A stretch of DNA of 64,000 nt, from positions 62,001 to 126,000 of the forward strand of contig NZ_BAEP01000040.1 of the NCBI RefSeq assembly GCF_000315015.1. The letters run 5' to 3'. The DNA is from Paraglaciecola mesophila KMM 241. GTDB lineage: Bacteria > Pseudomonadota > Gammaproteobacteria > Enterobacterales > Alteromonadaceae. The notes beneath the pieces were generated by a model. The model ran no database searches and was not told the origin of the DNA. It saw nothing but the letters and a program-made list of their open reading frames with translations. Both the position numbers and the translations under genes were made by a program. Below, in pieces: positions 39,744 to 49,075 of this stretch (its first letter is position 1; the number at the start of each line of letters is the position of its first letter).

Positions 39744-40784
39744 CTACAACCCAATGAAGCGCACATCGCTGGCATCCTTTAAGCCTAATTCAGAGGCCAT
39801 CTCAGCACTAATTAACAACGTATTGTTTTCTTTTTCATACCTGATACAAGGCGAGATAGTGGCGCGAAACTGGCATACATCTGTGCTACACAGCATGTAG
39901 TTCTGAGCACCTGAATCCATCGCAGGTAACTGGCTTTCATCCATTATCACCACAGTGGCCAGCTGACTTTGTTGCACTGTACGAATGCTCTTAAGAGCCA
40001 CTTCCACCGTTGGCCCCGCATCAAATAAATCCACGTAACCACGATGAAGAAAGCCTTCTTTTTGCAATAATCGAAGTGCTGGCGCCGTTTTTTCATGTAC
40101 CTGACCAATCACCTTTTGCGCCTCTTCACTCAACAGCGCCACATATATTGGGTGCTTAGGCATCAATTCTGCGATGAATGACTTGTCGCCAATTCCCACG
40201 AGGTAATCAGCTGTTGGAAAGTCGATACCAAAAAAGTTTGGCTCCAACCATGCCCAAAAAGGAGAGTGCCCATTATCATCAGAAACGCCGCGCATTTCAG
40301 CGATAACTAAATCAGAAAAACGCTCCGGATGATTTGCCATAAACAAGTAGCGTACCCGAGAAAGCAATTGTCCGGCGAAACCACGACGAAACTTTTCGCG
40401 CACAAACAAGGTACAAACCTCTGACGCGCCTGTGTAGTCGTTGCACAGGTTAAGTGTCTCTACGACTTTTTTGACACCTAATCGCGGTGAATAGTGCACA
40501 TGACTGGCAATATGATAATGATAAAACGGTGCATCGAGCCCAACAGCGGCTTCAATGCCGGTAACGCCAATAATCTCTTTGCTTTGAGTATCCTCGAGTA
40601 CGAACAGATAGTTTTGTTGGCCAGGGGAAGTCACTTGCTCAGCAAAGCTTTTTTGAGCACGCGAAATCTTGCTAAGTAGTAGCTCATCGTTATCAGGCAA
40701 TGAGGTAAAGCCGTGACCAGACTCAACAGCAATTTGCTTTAACGCCGCAAAATCTGCGGCGCATATAGGGCGAATAACCAGCAT
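39744..40784 (-). CDS. astA: arginine N-succinyltransferase
   Basis: The 346-aa enzyme transfers succinyl from succinyl-CoA to the alpha-amino group of arginine, the first step of the ammonia-producing succinyltransferase (AST) pathway. Family blocks are MLVIRPICAADFAALKQIA, EVCTLFVREKFRRGFAGQLLSRVRYLF and AEMRGVSDDNGHSPFW. It follows astC by five bases. Confidence 0.97.
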   Translation of the reverse strand: MLVIRPICAADFAALKQIAVESGHGFTSLPDNDELLLSKISRAQKSFAEQVTSPGQQNYLFVLEDTQSKEIIGVTGIEAAVGLDAPFYHYHIASHVHYSPRLGVKKVVETLNLCNDYTGASEVCTLFVREKFRRGFAGQLLSRVRYLFMANHPERFSDLVIAEMRGVSDDNGHSPFWAWLEPNFFGIDFPTADYLVGIGDKSFIAELMPKHPIYVALLSEEAQKVIGQVHEKTAPALRLLQKEGFLHRGYVDLFDAGPTVEVALKSIRTVQQSQLATVVIMDESQLPAMDSGAQNYMLCSTDVCQFRATISPCIRYEKENNTLLISAEMASELGLKDASDVRFIGL

Positions 40785-40789
40785 GCTAG

Positions 40790-42147
<1,358 letters not shown>

Positions 42148-42576
42148 ATGATAACTAAGCAAGAACAACAACTGTTATCCATCTTGCGCTCCAACGCCAG
42201 AGCCAGCATTTCGGATTTAGCGCGAGTGCTAAATCTATCTCGCTCCACGGTTCAAAATAGAATGACCAAACTTGAACAGTCCGGCGTCATTAAAGGCTAT
42301 GCGGTGCAATACGGCAGCGAATACCAAGACAACCTGGTGTCCTCTCATGTATCCATCAAAGTACGCCAAAAACTCACCGCCAAAACCAACGCAGAACTAC
42401 GCCAAGTCAGTGAGGTCAGTGAGCTGTACGCCATTAGTGGTGAATATGACCTCATCGCTATCGTGCAGGCTGAATCGCTGGAACAACTGAGTCATATTTT
42501 GGATAACATTGGAAATCTTGAAGGAGTGGAGCGAACTAATTCGTCGGTTATTTTAGAAACTAAATTTAAGCGTTAG
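42148..42576 (+). CDS. Lrp/AsnC family transcriptional regulator
   Basis: The 142-aa regulator has a winged helix (about 5-60, ISDLARVLNLSRSTVQNRMTKLEQSGVIKGYAV). A RAM/AsnC ligand-binding domain (about 70-140, SELYAISGEYDLIAIVQAESLEQL) follows. Divergent from astC, it probably controls the arginine-succinyltransferase genes in response to an amino acid. Confidence 0.93.
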   Translation: MITKQEQQLLSILRSNARASISDLARVLNLSRSTVQNRMTKLEQSGVIKGYAVQYGSEYQDNLVSSHVSIKVRQKLTAKTNAELRQVSEVSELYAISGEYDLIAIVQAESLEQLSHILDNIGNLEGVERTNSSVILETKFKR

Positions 42577-42661
42577 TTTCAGTGATAATTTGAGCGCTAA
42601 GTTCTATTAAGCGTAAACTCAGCAGCTTAGTGGGCTCGCTCGATATAAATAACCTAATTAA

Positions 42662-43336
42662 TTATCCATTGTGATTGGCAAGTTCAAAACTATTCTCTTG
42701 AATATCGTCAGGCGTAATATTTTTAACCAACTGAAGAAAGCTCATAGTAGCAATATTTGCCATGTGTTGAATCGAGTCGTTCCACACTTTGCCGTGGCCA
42801 ACGAACATGGTCATGCCTTCCATGGATGAAGAAATAAATAAGGCCACCTTTTGCACCTGCTCAAAGTCCAGTCTCGGGTTCAGCCGCATAATGCTATCCT
42901 CAAGCGGTACGCGCACACGGGCGTATATTTCGTCCATTAACTTATCTGCATACTCATCATGATTAGCCAAAGCCCATAACTCAGGGTAAAACGTGGTCGT
43001 TGTGGGGTTACCCAAATCAAGCACAATAAAATTGATAATCGATTTGAGGTGCAACTCAGGATCATTGTTCGCCCCTAACCGTAATCTTTCAAATTCATCC
43101 ATAAACTCATCAATACTGTGATCGAGCATATCTTTGAGCAAGTCGTTCTTGCTTGGATAGTAATATTGTAAATTTCCCACGCTGATTTGCGCGCCCACAG
43201 CAACCTTACGCATTGACAGCTTACTATAGCCTTGCTCAATCAATATGGTTTTAGCGGAATCCAGTATCAATAAAAGGGTTTCTTTACCGCGGCGAGACTC
43301 CCCTGTCCCTTTCCTAATATTTCTCATTTTATTCAA
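42662..43336 (-). CDS. TetR/AcrR family transcriptional regulator
   Basis: The 224-aa repressor has an N-terminal helix-turn-helix (about 20-70, ILIEQGYSKLSMRKVAVGAQISVGNLQYYYPSKNDLL) and a TetR_C/BetI-like ligand domain. It is transcribed away from the amine-dehydrogenase cluster, and the gap carries palindromes that could be its operators. Probable regulator of that cluster; the ligand is unknown. Confidence 0.92.
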   Translation of the reverse strand: MNKMRNIRKGTGESRRGKETLLLILDSAKTILIEQGYSKLSMRKVAVGAQISVGNLQYYYPSKNDLLKDMLDHSIDEFMDEFERLRLGANNDPELHLKSIINFIVLDLGNPTTTTFYPELWALANHDEYADKLMDEIYARVRVPLEDSIMRLNPRLDFEQVQKVALFISSSMEGMTMFVGHGKVWNDSIQHMANIATMSFLQLVKNITPDDIQENSFELANHNG

Positions 43337-43486
43337 TTAGTTACCTTAATCAGGTGTGCTATCCAATGCGTCTAGTTTTTTCTTAAAATCGATTATAACA
43401 GATCATTCCACAAGTCCTGCAAATGCTTGAATGAACGCTCAAAAAACACCCTCATGTAAAAAATTCGTAAAAAAGGCTTGGATCAA

Positions 43487-43521
43487 TTGTACAAGTGTAC
43501 TAGTTTAGTACGCACGTACTA
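43487..43521. promoter_or_regulatory. palindromes between TetR gene and amine dehydrogenase cluster
   Basis: Three nested or adjacent inverted repeats: TTGTACAA (43487-43494), GTACTA-GTT-TAGTAC (43497-43511) and TAGTACG-CA-CGTACTA (43506-43521). They share a GTAC core and overlap, as expected for tandem dimer operators of a TetR-family repressor. They lie 34 bases or fewer upstream of the first remnant of the heavy-chain gene. Confidence 0.65.
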
Positions 43522-43560
43522 TTTAGCGCATTAATTGTTCAATGCTAAGTCGAATGATAA

Positions 43561-44502
43561 GGCCAAGTCAGCACTGGCTTTTTCGGCTCGTTTATTCCTT
43601 CCACCGAGCGCAATGAAATGTACAGCGCCGAAACCTATTACTCACGCGGGACTCGCGGAGTGCGCACGGATGTTTTGTCTGTTTGGGATAACGCCACTCT
43701 TAGCGTTAAAAAAGAAATTGAATTACCTCATAAAAAACGCGCACAAACAGTGTCAGAGAAAAACGCCACACAGCTAATTGATAACGACAAGTACATGCTT
43801 GTTTTCAATTTTACCCCCGCTACCTCGGTTTCCGTCATCGATATGCTTGAACACAAGGTTCTCAACGATGTGGATATCCCAGGTTGTAGTTTAATTTACC
43901 CTTCGGGGAAACGCGGCTTTAGTACCTTATGTGCCGACGGTTCAATGCTGAGCATTCAGTTAGATGAGCAAGGCAAGGTTGTCAGTGAAACCCGCGTACC
44001 GTCTTTTTTCAATGTGGATGAGGATCCCCTGTTTGAGAAATACGCTCGCATCAATAATGTCGGCTACTTCCCGACATTCCATGGCTACATGCAACCCGTT
44101 GATTTAAGCGGCCCAGTGGCTAAACCTCAAGAAAAATGGGATCTGCTAAGTGCCAGTGAGCGGGAGCAAAACTGGCGCCCAGGTGGCTGGCAAATCATTT
44201 CTGGCCACCCAGATGGGCGGGTCTTTGTTTTAATGCACAAAGACGGTGTGAATGGTAGCCACAAAGACGGCGGCACAGAAGTGTGGGTATATGACACCAA
44301 GCAGCATAAAAAGATCAAAACCATCCCTCTTGAATCCCACGGCATTTCGCTTGAAGTCACCAAGGGTGATGAGCCTCTTCTAGCCGTCACCAATGCGAAA
44401 ATGATGATCGACGTATACAACCCCAAGAGTGCCAAGTTAGAGCGCACCTTGTCTATTGGCGGTGATAACGCCAACCCCTTCACGCTAATAGCAGTGGAGT
44501 AA
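43561..44502 (+). pseudogene. TTQ amine dehydrogenase heavy chain, 5'-truncated (MauB/AauB-like)
   Basis: The heavy chain is a periplasmic seven-bladed beta-propeller that holds the light chain of methylamine or aromatic amine dehydrogenase. The frame opens at 43561 right after TAA (43558-43560). Homology starts at once with GQVSTGFFGSFIPS and runs to the C-terminus (AETYYSRGTRGVRTDVL, WRPGGWQ). The first ATG is 43618, giving 294 aa. Signal peptide and roughly the first 90 residues of the family are missing, and no matching coding is visible upstream in any frame. Function as a heavy chain is therefore doubtful. A one-base frameshift near 43558 could hide a few residues only. Confidence 0.8.
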
Positions 44503-44506
44503 CCTT

Positions 44507-45028
44507 ATGTTAATCAACCTATTACTCGGCTTACTTAGCGTATTTTGGATAGCTTGCGCCGTCCATAAACTGGCAGATTTAAACAGCTTCACTCACAACC
44601 TAAAACAATACCAATGGGTACCACCCATTCAACGCGACATACTAGTAATAGGCCTGATTTTAGCCGAAGCGCTAAGCGCCATCTTACTGCTACTGCCTGC
44701 TATGCAGCTATTCGGGCTAATACTCGCTTGCGGGTTACTACTGGCCTATAGCGGGCTTATCGCCCTGAATATTTACTCTGGTAATCAAGATTTTGATTGC
44801 GGGTGCCTATTTGGTAGTCAAGAACAACGCCTGAGTGTCAGCCTTTTATGGCGAAACGCAGGTATTTTATTGCTGCATTTGGTCGCGTTTTTTGCTCTGC
44901 AAACCGCCACATCTCGCACGTCAGATGTACTCATTAGCTTATTGTTCGGCGCTGTAGCACTGCTTGTTGGAGTTATTGCTCAGCAACTATTTCGTAACCA
45001 ATCTCACATCAACGCTCTAAAGAGGTAA
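44507..45028 (+). CDS. MauE-family membrane protein
   Basis: The 173-aa inner-membrane protein has four to five helices (first LINLLLGLLSVFWIACAVHKLAD). The MauE signature DFDCGCLFGSQ has a CxC pair facing a redox partner. MauE and MauD are needed for disulfide formation or export of the amine-dehydrogenase light chain, which has six disulfides. It starts four bases after the heavy-chain stop, so one operon. Confidence 0.9.
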   Translation: MLINLLLGLLSVFWIACAVHKLADLNSFTHNLKQYQWVPPIQRDILVIGLILAEALSAILLLLPAMQLFGLILACGLLLAYSGLIALNIYSGNQDFDCGCLFGSQEQRLSVSLLWRNAGILLLHLVAFFALQTATSRTSDVLISLLFGAVALLVGVIAQQLFRNQSHINALKR

Positions 45029-45034
45029 CTCACT

Positions 45035-45655
45035 ATGTCAAACCTATTTCTATTTACATTCGCCCTCTTGTGGGTACTGGTTATTGCACTTGGTGTTGTG
45101 GTTTACGCCCTAGCACGTCAAGTGGGTGTGCTGTATGAACGTGTAGCGCCAGCAGGTGCATTAGCCATGAATCAGCAATTAAAAGCCGGCGATAAAGCCC
45201 CTGAAATTTCAGTGAAAACCATCACCAATCAGAAATTGTTTATCGGCAAGCCGACCAAGAAGAGCACCTTACTGTTCTTTTTATCCCCGGATTGCCCAGT
45301 ATGTAAAGAGTACCTACCTGTCATTACCTCCCTATCCCATGCCGAACGTTCGCATTTAGACGTGGTATTTGTAAGCGATGGAGATGAACCAGATCATCAG
45401 GCTTTTATTAAACAGAAAAAACTCGAAAACTTCCCTTATGTGCTCTCAGAAGAAGTGGGCAAAAAATACGGTGTGAGCCGCTTACCTTACGCCACCCTTA
45501 TCGACAAGAGCGGCATTATCTCTTCAATGGGCTTGGTCAATTCTCGCGAACACATCGAAAGTCTGCTCAATGCCCAAGACCTCAATGTTGCATCGATTCA
45601 AGAGTTCCTAGAGAAACAAGGAAACAACGAACGCACCCTTTATAAACAGGCTTAA
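45035..45655 (+). CDS. MauD-type thiol-disulfide oxidoreductase
   Basis: The 206-aa protein has an N-terminal membrane anchor (about 4-26) and a periplasmic thioredoxin fold (about 50-180). The active site is CPVC (Cys87, Cys90) in LSPDCPVCKEYLP; the cis-Pro region is SRLPYATLIDKSG. It forms or isomerises disulfides in the cysteine-rich light chain encoded next. Confidence 0.92.
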   Translation: MSNLFLFTFALLWVLVIALGVVVYALARQVGVLYERVAPAGALAMNQQLKAGDKAPEISVKTITNQKLFIGKPTKKSTLLFFLSPDCPVCKEYLPVITSLSHAERSHLDVVFVSDGDEPDHQAFIKQKKLENFPYVLSEEVGKKYGVSRLPYATLIDKSGIISSMGLVNSREHIESLLNAQDLNVASIQEFLEKQGNNERTLYKQA

Positions 45656-45671
45656 CGAGAGAGACTCTATT

Positions 45672-46229
45672 ATGAAATGGTTTGATAAATTCTTTGAAAA
45701 CAAAACCCGTAATATCGCCCGTACCAGCTCAAGACGCAGCTTTTTATCCAATTTAGGCAAAGCTGTTGTGGGTGTTTCTGTCATACCTGCTTTGCCTGTA
45801 GCTAAAGCCGCCAGTGGTGGAGCCCCAGCGGGTGCTCACTATCCGGGGGTTTCCCCGCAAACAAGTGGTAGCGATGGGGACCCAGGCGACCCAACTACCT
45901 GCGAGTACTGGCGCTACTGTGGTATCGACGGCTTTTTATGTTCTTGCTGTGGCGGCTCTCAATCAGCCTGTCCGCCGGGCACTGAAATGTCACCCATAAC
46001 GTGGATAGGCACCTGTCTTAACCCGGCGGACAACAAGCACTACATCATTTCTTATAACGATTGCTGTGGTAAGGCCGCATGTGGACGTTGCTTCTGTAAC
46101 CGCAATGAAGATGACACCCCTATGTATCGCGCGTTTTCAAACAACGACACTAACTGGTGTGTGGGCGCATCGAGCGAAACCTATGTTTGCTCAACAGCGG
46201 TCATCCTCGGCACATCTATCGAATCATAG
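45672..46229 (+). CDS. TTQ amine dehydrogenase light chain (MauA/AauA-like)
   Basis: The 185-aa catalytic subunit begins with a Tat-type signal SSRRSFLSNLGKA. The cross-linked cofactor precursors are Trp111 (TWIGTC) and Trp162 (TNWCVG), exactly 51 residues apart as Trp57/Trp108 in Paracoccus MADH. Catalytic Asp130 (YNDCCG) stands 19 after the first Trp, as Asp76 there. Numerous Cys fit the six-disulfide fold. Residue spacing and neighbours point to amine oxidation to aldehyde plus ammonia; aromatic amine (AADH) versus methylamine is not settled. SD-like GAGAG precedes. Confidence 0.93.
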   Translation: MKWFDKFFENKTRNIARTSSRRSFLSNLGKAVVGVSVIPALPVAKAASGGAPAGAHYPGVSPQTSGSDGDPGDPTTCEYWRYCGIDGFLCSCCGGSQSACPPGTEMSPITWIGTCLNPADNKHYIISYNDCCGKAACGRCFCNRNEDDTPMYRAFSNNDTNWCVGASSETYVCSTAVILGTSIES

Positions 46230-46243
46230 CTGGGAGTATTCCT

Positions 46244-46696
46244 ATGCCTAATCGTTTTCGAGTCAGGTCATTAGCCACTCTGGGGATTGCTTTACTGATG
46301 TGGCTGCCCTTGGCGAGCCACGCCAATGACGCCCAGACCAAGATGAAATACACCTTGTTTTGCAGTGGTTGCCATACCGCGGATGGCCGCGGAAGTGGCG
46401 ACCCTCGCATCCCTGACATGCGCAACTACGTGGGCTATTTTGCCGCCGTTGAAGGTGGCCGTGAATTTTTGATTCAAGTACCTGGCGTGTCAACCGCGCC
46501 TTTAAAAAGTAAGGAGTTAGCTCAAATCGTCAACTGGATGCTGCGCACCTTTAGTGCAGATCAACTACCAGATGACTTCAAACCGTTTGATGAACAAGAG
46601 GTGGAGCGATTGCGGCAGTACGTTCTACGTAGCGAATTGGGAGACACGCGCAAAGCGCTGGTTACCCGAATAGAAGAGTACAAAAAAAATAATTAA
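46244..46696 (+). CDS. periplasmic monohaem cytochrome c
   Basis: This 150-aa exported protein starts at 46244 (MPNRFRVRS); the signal peptide runs to about residue 27, and GGGAG lies seven bases upstream. A longer frame from 46157 lacks a signal and is rejected. One CxxCH motif (CSGCH, Cys40-His44) binds haem. It is the probable electron acceptor of the light chain or an accessory cytochrome, like the small cytochromes in aau-type clusters. It is not the dihaem MauG. Confidence 0.9.
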   Translation: MPNRFRVRSLATLGIALLMWLPLASHANDAQTKMKYTLFCSGCHTADGRGSGDPRIPDMRNYVGYFAAVEGGREFLIQVPGVSTAPLKSKELAQIVNWMLRTFSADQLPDDFKPFDEQEVERLRQYVLRSELGDTRKALVTRIEEYKKNN

Positions 46697-46725
46697 ACAC
46701 ACTGGATTCGCAACTAGGAGACACC

Positions 46726-49050
46726 ATGAAAACACTAAACTATTCGAGCATATCCACCGCGGTCACGCTTGGCCTCGCCAGTATAAGTGGCTTGGCCAGT
46801 ATTAGCGCCCACGCTGATGTATTAGAAGTCATAGAGGTGACCGCACAAAAACGTACCCAAAGCGTTCAGGAAGTGGGCATTTCAATCACCGCTTTCAGTG
46901 GCGAACAACTCGATGCTCTTGGCTACGACAACGCCCAAGAAGTCACCGCCATGGCGCCAGGGGTCACGGCCATTCAGCCCAATGGCCCGTCTGCGTTTTA
47001 TATCAATATTCGTGGCGTAGCGCAGAACGACTTTTCTGGTGATCATCAAGAATCCCCTGTGGCAGTATACTTAGATGAGGCGTACATCAGCGCGTCATCT
47101 GGTGCTGGCTTTCAACTGTTTGACATCGAACGGGTAGAAATACTCAAAGGGCCGCAAGGCACACTATTTGGCAGAAATGCGACGGGGGGCTTGGTACATT
47201 ACATTTCACGCAAGCCCACCGACACCTTCGAGGGATATGGTAAGGTTACCTTAGGCAGCTATAACCAAATCCTGACAGAAGGCGCTATAGGCGGCGCACT
47301 CACCGACACCCTCTTCTCTCGCTTCTCATTCACCACCAATAATCACGACCCCTACATCAACAATACTTTAGGTAAAGATCTCAACAATGGCGACGACTGG
47401 GCAGCCCGTTTGCAATTTTTGCTTGAAGTCACAGACGACGTGGAATGGCTGATCAGCGCCAGAAGCGGTAAGCAAGACATAGACAGCGGATTTTTCGAGC
47501 ACTCAAGCGCGCGCTTAAATCCTGAAACCGGCTTGGGGGAACATTTTGACGGCCCCAATTTAACGACATCAGCGTATCAAGAGCCTGATAATGGCGTGTA
47601 CACTGGCTCCTATGACAGGATCGGCTTTAACAAAGTCGAAAGCCAAGGCGTCACCAGTAATTTACAATGGGATTTTGGTGATATTCTGCTGACGTCGATC
47701 ACCGATGTGTGGAGTCTAGAGAAAGACTACATCGAAGACTCAGACGCCTCGCCACAAGACTACTACAACTTCTTTTTACAATCGGATGTTGACCAATTCT
47801 CTCAAGAGCTACGCCTTAACGGCCAAAGTGACAATAGTCGCTGGGTTGCTGGGCTGTACTATTTAGACATCGACGGCACGTTCGCCAATGGCGGAGAAGT
47901 GCGCGGCTTTGTTGACCAGCTTGCAGGCGCTGGAGCAGGTACCGGCCCTGAAACAGGCGGGCCCGTCACAATTTGGACCCCTTTTGACACCACCACCGAG
48001 ACTTACTCTGTTTTCGCCCAGTTAGAATACGATCTAAATGAGCAATGGACCGTTATTGGCGGCTTGCGCTGGGCTAACGAAGAAAAGTCCATCGACTACT
48101 CGCAAAATTATGTGGAAATTGCCAATGGCAGTAACCCATCTGCTGCCAATATCGTCAACCCAGATCCATTGGGCTTTGGCGGCCCGCTCTTTGTATTTAA
48201 TGATGAAACCTTCGATTTTGCCAGCCTAGATGATGATTACTTAACCGCCAAAGCGGAAGTAGATTACAGCCCCAGTAAAGGCACATTATTCTACCTAAGC
48301 TACAACCGCGGCATTAAAAGCGGCGGCTACAATGCTCCGCTCGATATCACTGACTTTCTTGATGGTAATCCTGAAACCGGTGGCCCAGAAGAAATGCAAT
48401 TTGGCAAAGAAACCTTACATGCCTACGAGTTTGGTGTGAAACATCAGCTCAATTCCACCACTCGGGTCAATGGCGCTGTTTATTACTATGACTACGACGA
48501 CTATCAAGCCTTTCGCTTAGAAGGCTTAACCACGTTCGTTTTCAACACTGACGCCAGCGTCAGCGGTGCCGAGCTTGAGATCACGTCAAACCCAATAGAC
48601 AACCTAGACTTGCTACTTGGCGTTAGCTACGTCGACAACAACGTGGAAGATGCCTATCAGCTCCCTAACGGTGATCTAGTCGACCGCCGCGCGGTGGTTA
48701 CCCCACAGTGGAATATTAACGGTTTAGCCCGCTACGGTTGGCAACTAGCGGACGGCGAGCTAGCAGCGCAAATAGATTTTGTTTACATGAGCGATCACTA
48801 CTTTCAATTGAAAAATTCACCCGTGGGCGAACAAAGTGGCTACGCCCTATTTAATGCTCGGGTGTCGTACACCTCTGATGATGGCAAATGGGAATTTGCT
48901 GGCTTTGTAGACAATCTGCTTGATAAAGAATATCGCGTAATGGCCTTCGATCTCGCAGGCGGGCCTGAAGCTGGTGGGTTCGGCATGGTTGAGAATTACT
49001 ACGGCAAACCCAGATGGTGGGGGCTCAGTGCTACCTACAATTTTGAATAA
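46726..49050 (+). CDS. TonB-dependent outer-membrane receptor
   Basis: The 774-aa receptor has a signal peptide (about 1-30, ending SAHA), then TonB-box-like EVIEVTAQKR. The plug domain (about 45-160) contains RGVAQNDFSGDH and ERVEILKGPQGTLFGRNATGG; the beta-barrel ends in aromatic YNFE. It is of the FecA/CirA-like class common in Alteromonadales. Between a cytochrome and an acyl-CoA ligase of the same operon, it probably imports the amine substrate or a related molecule; this is inference. Confidence 0.92.
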   Translation: MKTLNYSSISTAVTLGLASISGLASISAHADVLEVIEVTAQKRTQSVQEVGISITAFSGEQLDALGYDNAQEVTAMAPGVTAIQPNGPSAFYINIRGVAQNDFSGDHQESPVAVYLDEAYISASSGAGFQLFDIERVEILKGPQGTLFGRNATGGLVHYISRKPTDTFEGYGKVTLGSYNQILTEGAIGGALTDTLFSRFSFTTNNHDPYINNTLGKDLNNGDDWAARLQFLLEVTDDVEWLISARSGKQDIDSGFFEHSSARLNPETGLGEHFDGPNLTTSAYQEPDNGVYTGSYDRIGFNKVESQGVTSNLQWDFGDILLTSITDVWSLEKDYIEDSDASPQDYYNFFLQSDVDQFSQELRLNGQSDNSRWVAGLYYLDIDGTFANGGEVRGFVDQLAGAGAGTGPETGGPVTIWTPFDTTTETYSVFAQLEYDLNEQWTVIGGLRWANEEKSIDYSQNYVEIANGSNPSAANIVNPDPLGFGGPLFVFNDETFDFASLDDDYLTAKAEVDYSPSKGTLFYLSYNRGIKSGGYNAPLDITDFLDGNPETGGPEEMQFGKETLHAYEFGVKHQLNSTTRVNGAVYYYDYDDYQAFRLEGLTTFVFNTDASVSGAELEITSNPIDNLDLLLGVSYVDNNVEDAYQLPNGDLVDRRAVVTPQWNINGLARYGWQLADGELAAQIDFVYMSDHYFQLKNSPVGEQSGYALFNARVSYTSDDGKWEFAGFVDNLLDKEYRVMAFDLAGGPEAGGFGMVENYYGKPRWWGLSATYNFE

Positions 49051-49075
49051 AAACACAATAGATTAGGAACATTTT

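Noticed and set aside
43535-43777. Separate 80-aa gene overlapping the heavy-chain start
   Set aside because: It is the shadow of the real frame; only its first ten codons might be remnants of the shifted heavy-chain gene.
46157-46243. Longer start for the cytochrome c gene
   Set aside because: It would overlap the light-chain gene and put 29 non-signal residues before a perfect signal peptide; ATG 46244 has its own GGGAG.
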